Shown here piece after piece: positions 17,059-26,067 of a stretch of DNA of 34,184 nucleotides. Origin of the DNA: RI-283 sp964487925 (GTDB lineage: Bacteria > Pseudomonadota > Gammaproteobacteria > SZUA-140). A program made the translations under genes and the position numbers. The notes under the pieces are model-generated. The model did no database searches and was not told the DNA's origin. It saw only the letters and a list, made by a program, of their open reading frames with translations. Within the stretch, counting starts at the first letter, position 1; the number at the start of each line of letters is the position of its first letter. The stretch covers positions 1 to 34,184 of the forward strand of contig CAZASZ010000017.1 of assembly GCA_964487925.1 (NCBI GenBank). The letters are read 5' to 3'.

Positions 17059-19842
17059 CTATCCCGTGTTCCGCATGCCCGCCGCGATTGCGTTGATGGA
17101 GCGCAACAGCGGGTCCAGGCAGGCATCCCTGTCAGGGCAATTCGGGTTTCGATAGCGCTCAAGCAGGGTGACCTGAATATGATTCAGCGGATCGAGATAG
17201 GGCGCACGGCGAGTCAGCGACAAGGCCAGGCTCGGGGTTTCCCCAAGCAGTTCCTTAGCGCCAGCGATATCGAGGGTCAGCGTTTTGCTAAGCTTGAGTT
17301 CCTCCTCGAACTTAGCGTGTATCCGCTTGGCGAGCTCCTGGTCCTCGCAGAGAGAGGCATAGACCTCGGCGATGACCATGTCCGATTTGAACAGCGCCAT
17401 CTGGGTGTTGCTGAGCAGGGCGCGGAAAAACGGCCATTGGGCATTCATTTCCCTCAGGATATGGACCTGATCCGGATGGCGTCGACTCCAGACGTTCAGG
17501 GCGTGACCGATGCCATACCAGGCCGGCATGGTATGACGGGACTGTGCCCAACCGAATACCCATGGAATGGCGCGGATCGAGGACTTGGCTCGGTCGCCGC
17601 GTTTGCGGTGGCTCGGCCTTGATCCCATGTTCAGCATGCCAATCTCCCGAACGGGCGTGGCCTCGTAGAAATAGTCCAGAAAGCCCGGCGTCCGGTCGAC
17701 GAGATCGTGGTAGCAGCGCTCGCCCTCGTTGGCCAGTTCATCCATGATTTCCGTGTAGCTCGGGTTGATCTCCGGGGGCTCCTCAATCAGGCAGCGGCTG
17801 GCCTTAAGCAGTCCCGTGATGCCCACGCCCAGTTCATAGGCCGCAGTTTCGCGGTTGCTGTATTTGTAATAGACCATCTCGCCTTGTTCGGTGACCTTAA
17901 TGCGACCCCGGACCGTTCCGTGTGGCTGAGATAGGATGGCCTCGTGGGTCGGGCCACCGCCACGGCCGATCGTGCCGCCGCGGCCATGAAACAGACAGCA
18001 CTCGACGCCATACTCGGACATCAGGGCTATGATCTCCGTTTGAGCTCGATAGAGCCCCCACGATGAGGCCAGGATTCCGCCGTCCTTACAGGAATCGGAA
18101 TAGCCGAGCATGATTTCCTGCATATTGTTGTCTGAGCGAATAAGCTCCCGGTAGATCTCGCAGTCGAGCAGGCGTTTGGTGACCGGCACGATATGGGCCA
18201 GGTCTTCGACTGTCTCGAACAGCGGCGATACCCGGATTCGGCAGTAGCGCTCTCCGGCACTGCCGCCAACCAGACCGGCCAGACGTGCCAGCCAGATGAC
18301 CTCGAGGATGTGGCTGGCGTTGTGGGTCATTGAAATCACGTAGCTGCCGAAGGCGCGCGGACTGGTCTCTTCCATCATTCGGACCATGACTTCGAAGACC
18401 TCGATGGTCTCGCGGGTCGGTTCCGACAAGGCGGTGCGGTCGAAGACGATATCGACGCCGGCAATATGTGCTGCCAGCAGCTCGATGCGGCTTTCTTCGG
18501 AGAGCTTTTCGTAATCGATATCGAGGCTAGCCGACAGGATTTCGGCGACTGCCTCGCTGTGACGCGTCGACTCCTGGCGGACATCGAGGCGCACGAGATA
18601 GAAGCCGAACGTCTCGACCAGCCGGATCAGATCCTGTAGCTCCATATTGGCCGTGGAGGCATCGCCGTGCGATCGCAGAGAATCACGAATCAGGTGCAGG
18701 TCTCGGATCAGTTCGTCCTCGTCCGTATAGGCTGCGGCGGGACGCTCGATGTCCGCTCCCGCCATACGCTCCTCGAGATATCTCAGCAGTTCGTCGAGAC
18801 GGTAGCGGATGAAATAGAGCTTGCGCCGATAGGGTTCATGGCGAAAACGTACCGGGTTGTCCGAAAAAACCTGGTCACATAGAGGTTCATCGGCTTTGAT
18901 GGATTCGTAAAAGTCCTGACTGGGTTCGCAGAGCTGATTCGAAAAGGTCAGGATATTGCCGAGTTCCTTGACGCGTGAAACGTACTCCTTGATGATCGTG
19001 GTCGCGTAGAGGCGGACGGCCATGGCGGTCGTGGTCGGCGTCACGTTGGGGTTGCCATCGCGATCACCTCCGACCCAGGAGCCGAACTGCAGGAAGGACG
19101 GGACTCGGATTCGAGGCGAACCGTCTTCCTCGACGCCGTAAATGCTGCGCGCCGAAATCTCAAAATTTTTGTACATTTCCGGAACGGCGCGGAACAGGCT
19201 GTCTTGGAAGTAATAGATGCTGTGCCGGATTTCGCCGCTGACATCCGGACGCTGACTGCGCACCTCGTCCGTTTTCCAGAGGGTCTGGACCTGGGCTTCG
19301 AGAAAGTCGGTGAGACGGGTGCGCTGATCAGCCGAGATATTACTGCTGTCGAGCAGCTTTCCGGTCTCGAAAATGCGACGATGCGTCTCCATGATGGTGT
19401 GGCGTTTGGCCTCGGTCGGATGAGCCGTGATCACGGGTACGTAGCTGAGTCGGTCGAGCATGAATTGTACTTGTTCGGCGTCGATGCCGTCGGCCAGAAA
19501 CTCCTTCAACGTGTCCCGGAATCCCCCGCGCCAGGTGGCGCCCGAGCGCAACATGCGTCGACGTTCCTGATGAAGGTGGTCTTCTTCGGCAATATTGACG
19601 AGGCTGAAATAGGTGCTGAAGGCTCGGACGATATGGGTCAGGGTAACGTGATCGGTCTTATTGATTAGGCGCGATAACTGCTCGCGTTTGGTTGGCGAAT
19701 CCTTTTTACGGAGCGTGACGTAACCCTTGCGAAGCGCCTCGACGGCGACGTAAACACGTCCGCCTTCCTGGGAGCGAAGGACGTTACCGAGCACATTACC
19801 GAGCAGCTTGACTCGCTCGCGAAGTTTTTTGTCATTGGCCAT
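17059..19842 (-). CDS. ppc: Phosphoenolpyruvate carboxylase Ppc
   Basis: Ppc carboxylates phosphoenolpyruvate with bicarbonate to oxaloacetate, refilling the TCA cycle. The 927-residue protein is of bacterial length. The catalytic histidine is H141 in VITAHPTEAKRHT. The glycine-rich loop FHGRGGTIGRGGGPTHEAI and the block SDSCKDGGILASSWGLYRAQ are intact. The C-terminus ends in the conserved NTG, which reaches into the active site. The ATG at 19842 lacks a clear Shine-Dalgarno sequence. The stop codon of glgA is only 48 bp upstream on the same strand, so ppc is probably read from the glgA message. A terminator follows the gene. Confidence 0.97.
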   Translation of the reverse strand: MANDKKLRERVKLLGNVLGNVLRSQEGGRVYVAVEALRKGYVTLRKKDSPTKREQLSRLINKTDHVTLTHIVRAFSTYFSLVNIAEEDHLHQERRRMLRSGATWRGGFRDTLKEFLADGIDAEQVQFMLDRLSYVPVITAHPTEAKRHTIMETHRRIFETGKLLDSSNISADQRTRLTDFLEAQVQTLWKTDEVRSQRPDVSGEIRHSIYYFQDSLFRAVPEMYKNFEISARSIYGVEEDGSPRIRVPSFLQFGSWVGGDRDGNPNVTPTTTAMAVRLYATTIIKEYVSRVKELGNILTFSNQLCEPSQDFYESIKADEPLCDQVFSDNPVRFRHEPYRRKLYFIRYRLDELLRYLEERMAGADIERPAAAYTDEDELIRDLHLIRDSLRSHGDASTANMELQDLIRLVETFGFYLVRLDVRQESTRHSEAVAEILSASLDIDYEKLSEESRIELLAAHIAGVDIVFDRTALSEPTRETIEVFEVMVRMMEETSPRAFGSYVISMTHNASHILEVIWLARLAGLVGGSAGERYCRIRVSPLFETVEDLAHIVPVTKRLLDCEIYRELIRSDNNMQEIMLGYSDSCKDGGILASSWGLYRAQTEIIALMSEYGVECCLFHGRGGTIGRGGGPTHEAILSQPHGTVRGRIKVTEQGEMVYYKYSNRETAAYELGVGITGLLKASRCLIEEPPEINPSYTEIMDELANEGERCYHDLVDRTPGFLDYFYEATPVREIGMLNMGSRPSHRKRGDRAKSSIRAIPWVFGWAQSRHTMPAWYGIGHALNVWSRRHPDQVHILREMNAQWPFFRALLSNTQMALFKSDMVIAEVYASLCEDQELAKRIHAKFEEELKLSKTLTLDIAGAKELLGETPSLALSLTRRAPYLDPLNHIQVTLLERYRNPNCPDRDACLDPLLRSINAIAAGMRNTG

Positions 19843-19890
19843 GGGTGAAAGTCAGGGTTTCCAAATAGATGCGATGAATGAAAGCGAAGC

Positions 19891-21360
19891 TCAGATGGTG
19901 CGGGCGCGGGCCCTTTCATAGAGATCGTTATAGGCTAGGGCGCTATGCTGCCAGTCGAAATTCTGCGCCATGCCATTAAGTGCAATTTGTCGCCAGGCGT
20001 CAGGTTCATTGTAGAGATCCACCGCGCGGCCGATCGCGGCCGCCAGCGCCTCAGGCGTGGGTTCATCGAAGATGAAGCCTGTGGCAGTGCCGTCGGTCAA
20101 GGTCGAGACTGTAGTGTCGACGACAGTGTCGGCGAGGCCACCGGTATGGTGCACGACCGGCGGCGTCCCGTAACGCAGACTATAGATCTGATTGAGGCCA
20201 CAGGGCTCGTATCTCGAAGGCATCAGAAACATATCCACGCTGCCCTCGATCTGGTGGGAAAGGGCCTCCTGGTAGCCGATATGGACGCCAATTCTGCCCG
20301 GATACTGCTCGCGGGCCTTCAATAGCGCCGCCTCCAGTGTCTTGTCGCCACTCCCCAGGATGACAAGCTGTAGAGGACGGGCAAGGATCTCATTCAGGGC
20401 AGCAAGGATTAGGTCCAGGCCCTTCTGGTGAGCGATACGCGCGATCATGCCGGCTACAGGGATATTGGGGTCTTCCGGGAGGTCGAAAAAACGTTGAATG
20501 GCCTGTTTGTTGACCGCCTTTTCATCGAGTGTGTCGGGGCCATACGGCCTCGCCAAGTGGGCGTCTACATTGGGGTCCCATTGCGTGTAATCGGCTCCGT
20601 TGAGAATGCCGACCAAGTCCTCTCCTTTGTAGCGGAGCAGACCGTCCAGACCGCAACCGAAAGACTCTGTCGTTATCTCCTTCGCATAAGTGGGGCTGAC
20701 CGTTGTCAGTATGTCGCTGTACAACAGACCCCCTTTGATAAAACTGAGCTGATGATGGAACTCCAGACCATCCACCGACCAAAGGTGTTCGGGAAGTTCG
20801 AGGCGCTTGAATATCTCACGTGGGAACAAACCTTGATAGGCCAGGTTGTGCACTGTAAAAATGGTTGCAGGGCGGTTTGGGTAATCCGCGAGCAGGGCGG
20901 GTACCAGGCCGGTTTGCCAGTCATTGCAGTGTACGATGTCGGGGCGCCAGGCGATCTCTTGCACGGCGCCTGTTGCTATCGCGACGACGGCGCGACAGAA
21001 GGCCGCGAAGCGCTCCGCATTATCGGGCCACTCCCGTCCCGCGCTATCACCATAGGGGCCACCGTTGCGGTCGAAGAACTCCGGTGCGTACAGCAGATAG
21101 GTGGGGACATTGGTGCCGGGCAAGCGACCCTCAAGGATCTCGGCTTTACGGCTGCCGCCTGGGAGCGTGACCTGGGCGCGATTCACCCAAGGCCCGGAGT
21201 TGGATTCAATGATGGGTCGATAGGCCGGCAGGATCAGTCGGACATCCTTGCCCATCTCTGTGAGTGCCGCGGGCAGGCTGGCCGCTACATCGGCGAGCCC
21301 TCCGGTCTTGATCAGCGGGTAGGCCTCGCTGGCGGCGAATAGGATTCGTTCGACTGACAT
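19891..21360 (-). CDS. glgA: Glycogen synthase GlgA
   Basis: GlgA is the GT5 enzyme that adds glucose from ADP-glucose to the growing alpha-1,4 chain. The 489-residue protein starts with the ADP-glucose binding motif KTGGLADV (18-25). Further blocks are VHCNDWQTGLVPALL, IFTVHNLAYQGLF, and the C-terminal SRYEPCGLNQIYSLRYGT with the catalytic glutamate followed by HHTGGLADTV. GGAG lies about 10 nt before the ATG. It is about 11.9 kb from glgP, separated by unrelated housekeeping genes, and is paired with ppc. It diverges from gnd across 475 bp that contain two strong dyads. Confidence 0.97.
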   Translation of the reverse strand: MSVERILFAASEAYPLIKTGGLADVAASLPAALTEMGKDVRLILPAYRPIIESNSGPWVNRAQVTLPGGSRKAEILEGRLPGTNVPTYLLYAPEFFDRNGGPYGDSAGREWPDNAERFAAFCRAVVAIATGAVQEIAWRPDIVHCNDWQTGLVPALLADYPNRPATIFTVHNLAYQGLFPREIFKRLELPEHLWSVDGLEFHHQLSFIKGGLLYSDILTTVSPTYAKEITTESFGCGLDGLLRYKGEDLVGILNGADYTQWDPNVDAHLARPYGPDTLDEKAVNKQAIQRFFDLPEDPNIPVAGMIARIAHQKGLDLILAALNEILARPLQLVILGSGDKTLEAALLKAREQYPGRIGVHIGYQEALSHQIEGSVDMFLMPSRYEPCGLNQIYSLRYGTPPVVHHTGGLADTVVDTTVSTLTDGTATGFIFDEPTPEALAAAIGRAVDLYNEPDAWRQIALNGMAQNFDWQHSALAYNDLYERARARTI

Positions 21361-21413
21361 CTCTCAAGCGCTCCGCGTAATCCGTTTGACGTGCAACAGC
21401 GCGGACAGGTGTG

Positions 21414-21432
21414 ACCCGCCCATTAGGCGGGT
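21414..21432 (-). repeat. Hairpin in the glgA leader
   Basis: The arms acccgcc (21414-21420) and ggcgggt (21426-21432) form a perfect 7-bp stem with a 5-nt loop, 54 nt upstream of the glgA start codon. No T run follows on either strand, so it is not a plain terminator. Confidence 0.5.
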
Positions 21433-21615
21433 GGTGATAAACTGATCCGATATCGACGTCATCAGGGTAAATCCTCTAACGATGATCCTGTTTATTGACC
21501 GGCAAACGACAACGGTTCCGGCGAAAAATAATCTTTCCAGTTCAGATGATTAAGCCGAACCGGTGGGCGGCCGTTAAGTAAGGTCAGTAAATTGATGGAA
21601 TTATAATAGCCGATT

Positions 21616-21644
21616 CCGGTGAGCGAGCGCCAGTTGCTCACCGG
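21616..21644. repeat. 9-bp inverted repeat between glgA and gnd
   Basis: The arms ccggtgagc (21616-21624) and gctcaccgg (21636-21644) pair perfectly around an 11-bp centre. The dyad lies 34 bp upstream of the predicted gnd -35 box, and so could be an activator site. It could also be a structure in a long glgA leader. Confidence 0.55.
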
Positions 21645-21677
21645 TCCTGCCGGACCCTCCTAACCCCGTGCCTCGGC

Positions 21678-21706
21678 TTGTTATGACGAGTCCTTCGATG
21701 TATAAG
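21678..21706 (+). promoter_or_regulatory. Promoter of gnd-zwf
   Basis: TTGTTA (21678-21683) and TATAAG (21701-21706) are spaced by exactly 17 nt. The transcript would carry a leader of about 120 nt before gnd. Confidence 0.55.
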
Positions 21707-21835
21707 ACGGCTGTATGCCTTAAACAGGCGCGAGATAAAGCCGAGAATTGTTAGGGTTTATTGAGTCAGGACGGCCGGCGCAAAGTTTGGGTTCAGTACC
21801 GCGAATGACGTATTTTATGAGGGGTTAATGTCTTT

Positions 21836-22762
21836 ATGGGACTTGCAATGATTGGCCTGGGAAAGATGGGCGGAAACATGGTGCGCAGACTGCGCCAGGG
21901 TGGCATCGAGGTTGTCGGGTTCGATCCCGACAAAGACATTCGCGGTGTGCTTGCCGAAGAGACAGGGATGATTAACGCGCCAACTATCTCGGGGGCCCTC
22001 AAAAAACTTGAGGACTCCGACACGCCTAAGATTGTCTGGATCATGGTCCCGAGCGGCGGCCCCACGGAGAAGGTTGTCAAAGAGCTCGAGCGGCGGCTGT
22101 CGAACGGTGATATCGTGATTGATGGCGGCAACTCCAACTATCATGACACCCAGCGCCGTAGCGCGATCCTCGCGCAGTCCGGTATCGGGTTTGTCGATGT
22201 AGGCACTTCCGGAGGGGTTTGGGGGCGGACGAACGGATACTGCATGATGGCGGGCGGAGAGAAACGCCATATCGAAACTGTCACGCCTATCCTGCAGGTC
22301 CTGGCGCCAGCTGCCGATCGTGGCTGGGCGCATGTCGGCCCAGTGGGCTCCGGGCACTTCGTCAAGATGATCCATAACGGTATCGAGTATGGCCTAATGC
22401 AGGCCTACGCCGAGGGCTTTGCCCTCATGCGCTCCAAGGAGGAGTTCGGCCTGGATCTGGCGCAGATCTCAGAAATGTGGCGCCATGGCTCGGTTGTACA
22501 AAGCTGGTTGCTCGACCTGACGGCCGAGGCGCTCGCCACCGACCAGAAGCTTACCTCCGTCGCTCCCTTTGTTCCGGATTCGGGCGAGGGCCGCTGGACG
22601 GTTATGGAGACGATAGAACAAGGTGTTCCAGCGCCTGTGATCTGTTTGGCGCTGCAGATGCGTTTTGCGAGTCAGGACAGCGAGGGTTACGGAAACCGGA
22701 TGTTGTCGGTCATGCGCAACGCCTTTGGTGGTCACACCATGCAGGATTCAAAGGAGTCATAA
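21836..22762 (+). CDS. gnd: 6-phosphogluconate dehydrogenase (decarboxylating), short type
   Basis: Gnd oxidises and decarboxylates 6-phosphogluconate to ribulose-5-phosphate. At 308 residues it belongs to the short bacterial form, not the ~470-residue enteric enzyme. The Rossmann motif is GLGKMG (7-12). The second beta strand ends in GFDPD, and an acidic residue there usually goes with NAD rather than NADP preference; this is inference. IDGGNSNY (95-102), GTSGGVWG (123-130) and the catalytic lysine K177 with N181 in GSGHFVKMIHNGIEYG are present. GAGGGG lies about 11 nt before the ATG. zwf begins 3 nt after the stop codon. Confidence 0.95.
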   Translation: MGLAMIGLGKMGGNMVRRLRQGGIEVVGFDPDKDIRGVLAEETGMINAPTISGALKKLEDSDTPKIVWIMVPSGGPTEKVVKELERRLSNGDIVIDGGNSNYHDTQRRSAILAQSGIGFVDVGTSGGVWGRTNGYCMMAGGEKRHIETVTPILQVLAPAADRGWAHVGPVGSGHFVKMIHNGIEYGLMQAYAEGFALMRSKEEFGLDLAQISEMWRHGSVVQSWLLDLTAEALATDQKLTSVAPFVPDSGEGRWTVMETIEQGVPAPVICLALQMRFASQDSEGYGNRMLSVMRNAFGGHTMQDSKES

Positions 22763-22765
22763 TTG

Positions 22766-24268
22766 ATGGATGCTTGTACGCTAGTGATCTTCGGCTCGAC
22801 GGGAAATCTCTCCCGGCTCAAGCTCATGCCATCACTTTTTTCTCTCCATCGCGGCGGTCGATTACCTGACAAGATGACCATTCTCGCCTTTGGGCGGCGA
22901 CCCTGGGGACGGGATGAATGGATCAATGACGTGCGTGGGATGCTCGAGGAAAAGTACCCCGGTGGCTTTGATGAGGCCGCTTTCGCAGAGTTCAGCCAGC
23001 GCCTCTATTATCATCGGGGTGACCTGGGCGATCCTCAGAGCTATACCGGACTCAAGGACATGGTCCATGGCGATCCGGTGTTTTCGCCTAATATGGCCTT
23101 TTATATGTCCATCCGTCCGGCCGAGTTTGCCGAAGTTATCGGACACCTCGGCGAAGCCGGGTTGCTCAAAGAGAACGAAGGCTGGCGCCGTGCCGTGATT
23201 GAAAAGCCGTTCGGCTATGACCTGCTGAGCTCTCAGATTCTGCAGCAGGCATTGCTGCGCCATCTCGATGAGCATCAGCTTTATCGCATCGATCATTATC
23301 TCGGTAAGGGCACGGTCCAGAACATCCTGGTGTTCCGTTTCGCGAATCTATTGCTTGAACCGCTTTGGAATCGCAATTACGTGGACCATGTCCAGATCAC
23401 GCATTCGGAGACCCACGGCCTCAATGGTCGAGCGGACTATTACGAAGGCGCGGGCGCCCTGCGCGACATGCTACAGAGTCATCTCATGCAGTTACTGGCC
23501 CTGGTTGCGATGGAGCCGCCGGCCCTGATGGATGCCGAGTCGCTGCGCGATGAAAAGGTCAAAGTCCTGAAATCGATCCGTCCGATCACGCAGAGCGCCG
23601 TTCACGCCCATGCCTTCCGCGGCCAGTACTCCTCCGGGACCATCGGTGACCGTTCCGTGCCGGGATATCTTGAAGAAAATGGGGTCGCCGAGCGTAGCAT
23701 CACGGAGACCTATGCCGCTCTCAAGCTATATATCGATAACTGGCGCTGGCGCGGGGTACCGTTCTACCTGCGTACGGGTAAGCGGATGACCGAGGGCAGT
23801 TCCGCCATCTGCGTTCGTTTCAAGGAACCGCCGCATCATCTTTTTCGTGATACCCATGTAGGGCGGATGATTCCTAACTGGTTGCTGATCGGGATTCAAC
23901 CCAACGAGTGCCTAAAGCTCGAGATTCAGATCAAACAGCCGGGTTTGCAGATGAAGACACGGACCATCAGTCTGGATGCGACTTATCGCAAGGGTGGTGA
24001 AGATGAGGTTGATGCCTACGAGGAACTGTTGCTTGACGTTATGAAAGGCGATCACTCACTGTTCCTGCGTTACGACGAGGTCGAATGGGCTTGGCGCGTG
24101 GTCGATCCAATACTCAAGGTCTGGTCCATGGAGCGAGATTTCATCAACACCTATCCGGCCGGTAGCTGGGGGCCACGTGGGACCTATCGTCTCTTTGATC
24201 GCGACGATCAGTTCTGGCGTCACTCATTGAGCGTCGATGGTAGCGATGTCAGTCAGGAGGCCTTCTGA
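22766..24268 (+). CDS. zwf: Glucose-6-phosphate 1-dehydrogenase Zwf
   Basis: Zwf oxidises glucose-6-phosphate to 6-phosphogluconolactone, usually with NADP. The 500-residue protein has the nucleotide motif as GSTGNLSRLKLMPSLF near the N-terminus (GxxGDL in most relatives) and the substrate motif RIDHYLGKGTVQN. Here a glycine replaces the glutamate that usually follows the catalytic-site Lys. ITHSETHGLNGRADYYEGAG and MTEGSSAICVRFKEPP are also conserved. Both changes may be typical of a subfamily. The in-frame TTG at 22763 could be read as a start, but the ATG at 22766 with AAGGAG 9 nt upstream is better. It follows gnd by 3 nt, so the two are co-translated. No lactonase gene (pgl) is in the window. 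Confidence 0.96.
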   Translation: MDACTLVIFGSTGNLSRLKLMPSLFSLHRGGRLPDKMTILAFGRRPWGRDEWINDVRGMLEEKYPGGFDEAAFAEFSQRLYYHRGDLGDPQSYTGLKDMVHGDPVFSPNMAFYMSIRPAEFAEVIGHLGEAGLLKENEGWRRAVIEKPFGYDLLSSQILQQALLRHLDEHQLYRIDHYLGKGTVQNILVFRFANLLLEPLWNRNYVDHVQITHSETHGLNGRADYYEGAGALRDMLQSHLMQLLALVAMEPPALMDAESLRDEKVKVLKSIRPITQSAVHAHAFRGQYSSGTIGDRSVPGYLEENGVAERSITETYAALKLYIDNWRWRGVPFYLRTGKRMTEGSSAICVRFKEPPHHLFRDTHVGRMIPNWLLIGIQPNECLKLEIQIKQPGLQMKTRTISLDATYRKGGEDEVDAYEELLLDVMKGDHSLFLRYDEVEWAWRVVDPILKVWSMERDFINTYPAGSWGPRGTYRLFDRDDQFWRHSLSVDGSDVSQEAF

Positions 24269-24408
24269 TCCTGAGGGTGTCCTCCGTCGACGCATATAGA
24301 CTTTTTCGGTGCTGGCACTTAGTCTGGCAACTATTACGACCAAAGCGTTTGCAGAATAGGTAAGCGTTCGGCGCAGCTGTTTTTCGAAAGGAACTCCGAG
24401 GGGGATAA

Positions 24409-26067
24409 ATGTCCGAACTGACTCAGTCACCCGCCTGGCAGGCCCTACAGGCCCATCATGGTCAGGTGAAAGATCTGCATATGCGCGACTTGTTCGCGCG
24501 TGATGCTGGGCGCTTCGACCGCTTTTCGCTGCGCTGTGAGGACATTCTGCTCGACTACTCCAAGAACCGCGTCACCGAAGAGACCATGCAGTTACTCATG
24601 GGCTTGGCAAGGCACGCGGGGCTTGAGCATGAGCGTGATCGCATGTTCGCGGGTGAAAAGATCAATTTCAGTGAAGATCGCGCCGTTCTCCATACGGCAC
24701 TTCGCGAGCGAGGGAGTCGTGTCATTGAGGTCGACGGCAAGGACGTCATGCCTGAGGTGCGGGCCGTATTGGCTCAAATGAGGGGCTTCACCGAGGCCGT
24801 GCGTAGCGGTGAATGGCGAGGCTATTCGGGTAGACCCATAACCGATATCGTCAATATCGGGATAGGTGGTTCCGACCTCGGTCCGGTCATGGTCACCGAG
24901 GCCCTGAAGCCCTACGCGCATGATCGCCTGAACACCCATTTCGTCTCCAACGTCGATGCGACCCATATCAGCGAGGTTCTGACTCGGATACACCCGGAGA
25001 CGACGCTGTTCATCGTCGCGTCGAAGACCTTTACGACCCAAGAGACCTTGACTAACGCCCATACCGCCCGTAACTGGTTCCTTGATGCGGCGGGTGACCC
25101 GAAACGGATCGCGCGTCATTTCGTGGCTTTGTCCACGAATGCGGAGGCCGTTGCCGATTTCGGAATTGACACGGACAATATGTTCGCGTTTTGGGATTGG
25201 GTCGGGGGCCGTTATTCCTTGTGGAGCGCCATTGGGCTCTCGATCGCGCTCGCGATCGGCATGGATCGTTTCGAGGAATTGCTAGAAGGCGCCTATGTCA
25301 TGGACGAGCACTTTCGGACGAGCCCGTTGGAGCAGAACCTGCCCGTGATCCTCGGTATGCTCGGTGTCTGGTACATCAACTTCTTTGGCGCACAGACGCA
25401 CGCAATCCTGCCCTATGATCAATATCTCCACCGCTTTCCCGCCTATTTTCAGCAGGGAGACATGGAGAGCAACGGCAAGCGCGTCGATCGCGATGGCAAT
25501 CTTGTCGATTACGATACCGGTCCAGTCATCTGGGGCGAACCGGGCACTAATGGCCAGCACGCCTTTTTTCAGCTTATTCATCAGGGGACGCGGCTCATAC
25601 CGGCCGATTTTCTGATGCCGCTAACTAGCCAGAATCCGGTAGGTCGCCATCACGAGCTGCTGGTTTCCAACTGCTTCGCGCAGACCGAGGCCTTGATGCT
25701 GGGCAAGACGGCCTCGGAGGTACGCGCCGAACTCGAGTTCTCGGGTGTGGATGCAAACAGGATCGACGAGATCCTGCCGCACAAGCTGTTCCCAGGCAAT
25801 CGACCGACCAATACAATCCTGTTCAACGCCCTGACCCCGCGGACGCTAGGCAGCTTGCTCGCACTCTACGAGCATAAGATCTTTGTGCAGGGGGTGATCT
25901 GGCGGATCAACTCCTTCGATCAATGGGGCGTCGAACTTGGCAAGGCCCTAGCTAAAGCCATTCAGCCGGAGCTTGGCGGTGACGCGACCGTGTCGAGTCA
26001 CGATGCCTCGACCAATGGGCTCATCAACCACTACAAGGCCAGTCGCTCCCTCAGTCCGCTGGTTTGA
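24409..26067 (+). CDS. pgi: Glucose-6-phosphate isomerase Pgi
   Basis: Pgi interconverts glucose-6-phosphate and fructose-6-phosphate, joining glycogen turnover to glycolysis and the pentose phosphate pathway. The 552-residue protein shows NIGIGGSDLGPVMV, VASKTFTTQETLTNA, GGRYSLWSAIGLS, QGDMESNGKRVDRDG and GEPGTNGQHAFFQLIHQGT, all standard for the family and its active site. GAGGGGG lies just before the ATG. It starts 140 bp after zwf, with no strong terminator between. Its TGA overlaps the truA ATG by one base. Confidence 0.98.
   Translation: MSELTQSPAWQALQAHHGQVKDLHMRDLFARDAGRFDRFSLRCEDILLDYSKNRVTEETMQLLMGLARHAGLEHERDRMFAGEKINFSEDRAVLHTALRERGSRVIEVDGKDVMPEVRAVLAQMRGFTEAVRSGEWRGYSGRPITDIVNIGIGGSDLGPVMVTEALKPYAHDRLNTHFVSNVDATHISEVLTRIHPETTLFIVASKTFTTQETLTNAHTARNWFLDAAGDPKRIARHFVALSTNAEAVADFGIDTDNMFAFWDWVGGRYSLWSAIGLSIALAIGMDRFEELLEGAYVMDEHFRTSPLEQNLPVILGMLGVWYINFFGAQTHAILPYDQYLHRFPAYFQQGDMESNGKRVDRDGNLVDYDTGPVIWGEPGTNGQHAFFQLIHQGTRLIPADFLMPLTSQNPVGRHHELLVSNCFAQTEALMLGKTASEVRAELEFSGVDANRIDEILPHKLFPGNRPTNTILFNALTPRTLGSLLALYEHKIFVQGVIWRINSFDQWGVELGKALAKAIQPELGGDATVSSHDASTNGLINHYKASRSLSPLV

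Larger units (their letters stand above)
21361..21835. other. Divergent regulatory region between glgA and gnd
   Basis: These 475 bp hold no supportable gene. They contain two strong inverted repeats (21414-21432 and 21616-21644, listed separately) and a good rightward promoter at 21678-21706. A TATAAT at 21602-21607 (also TA-rich on the other strand) has no -35 partner. I found no convincing leftward promoter for glgA. Confidence 0.55.
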
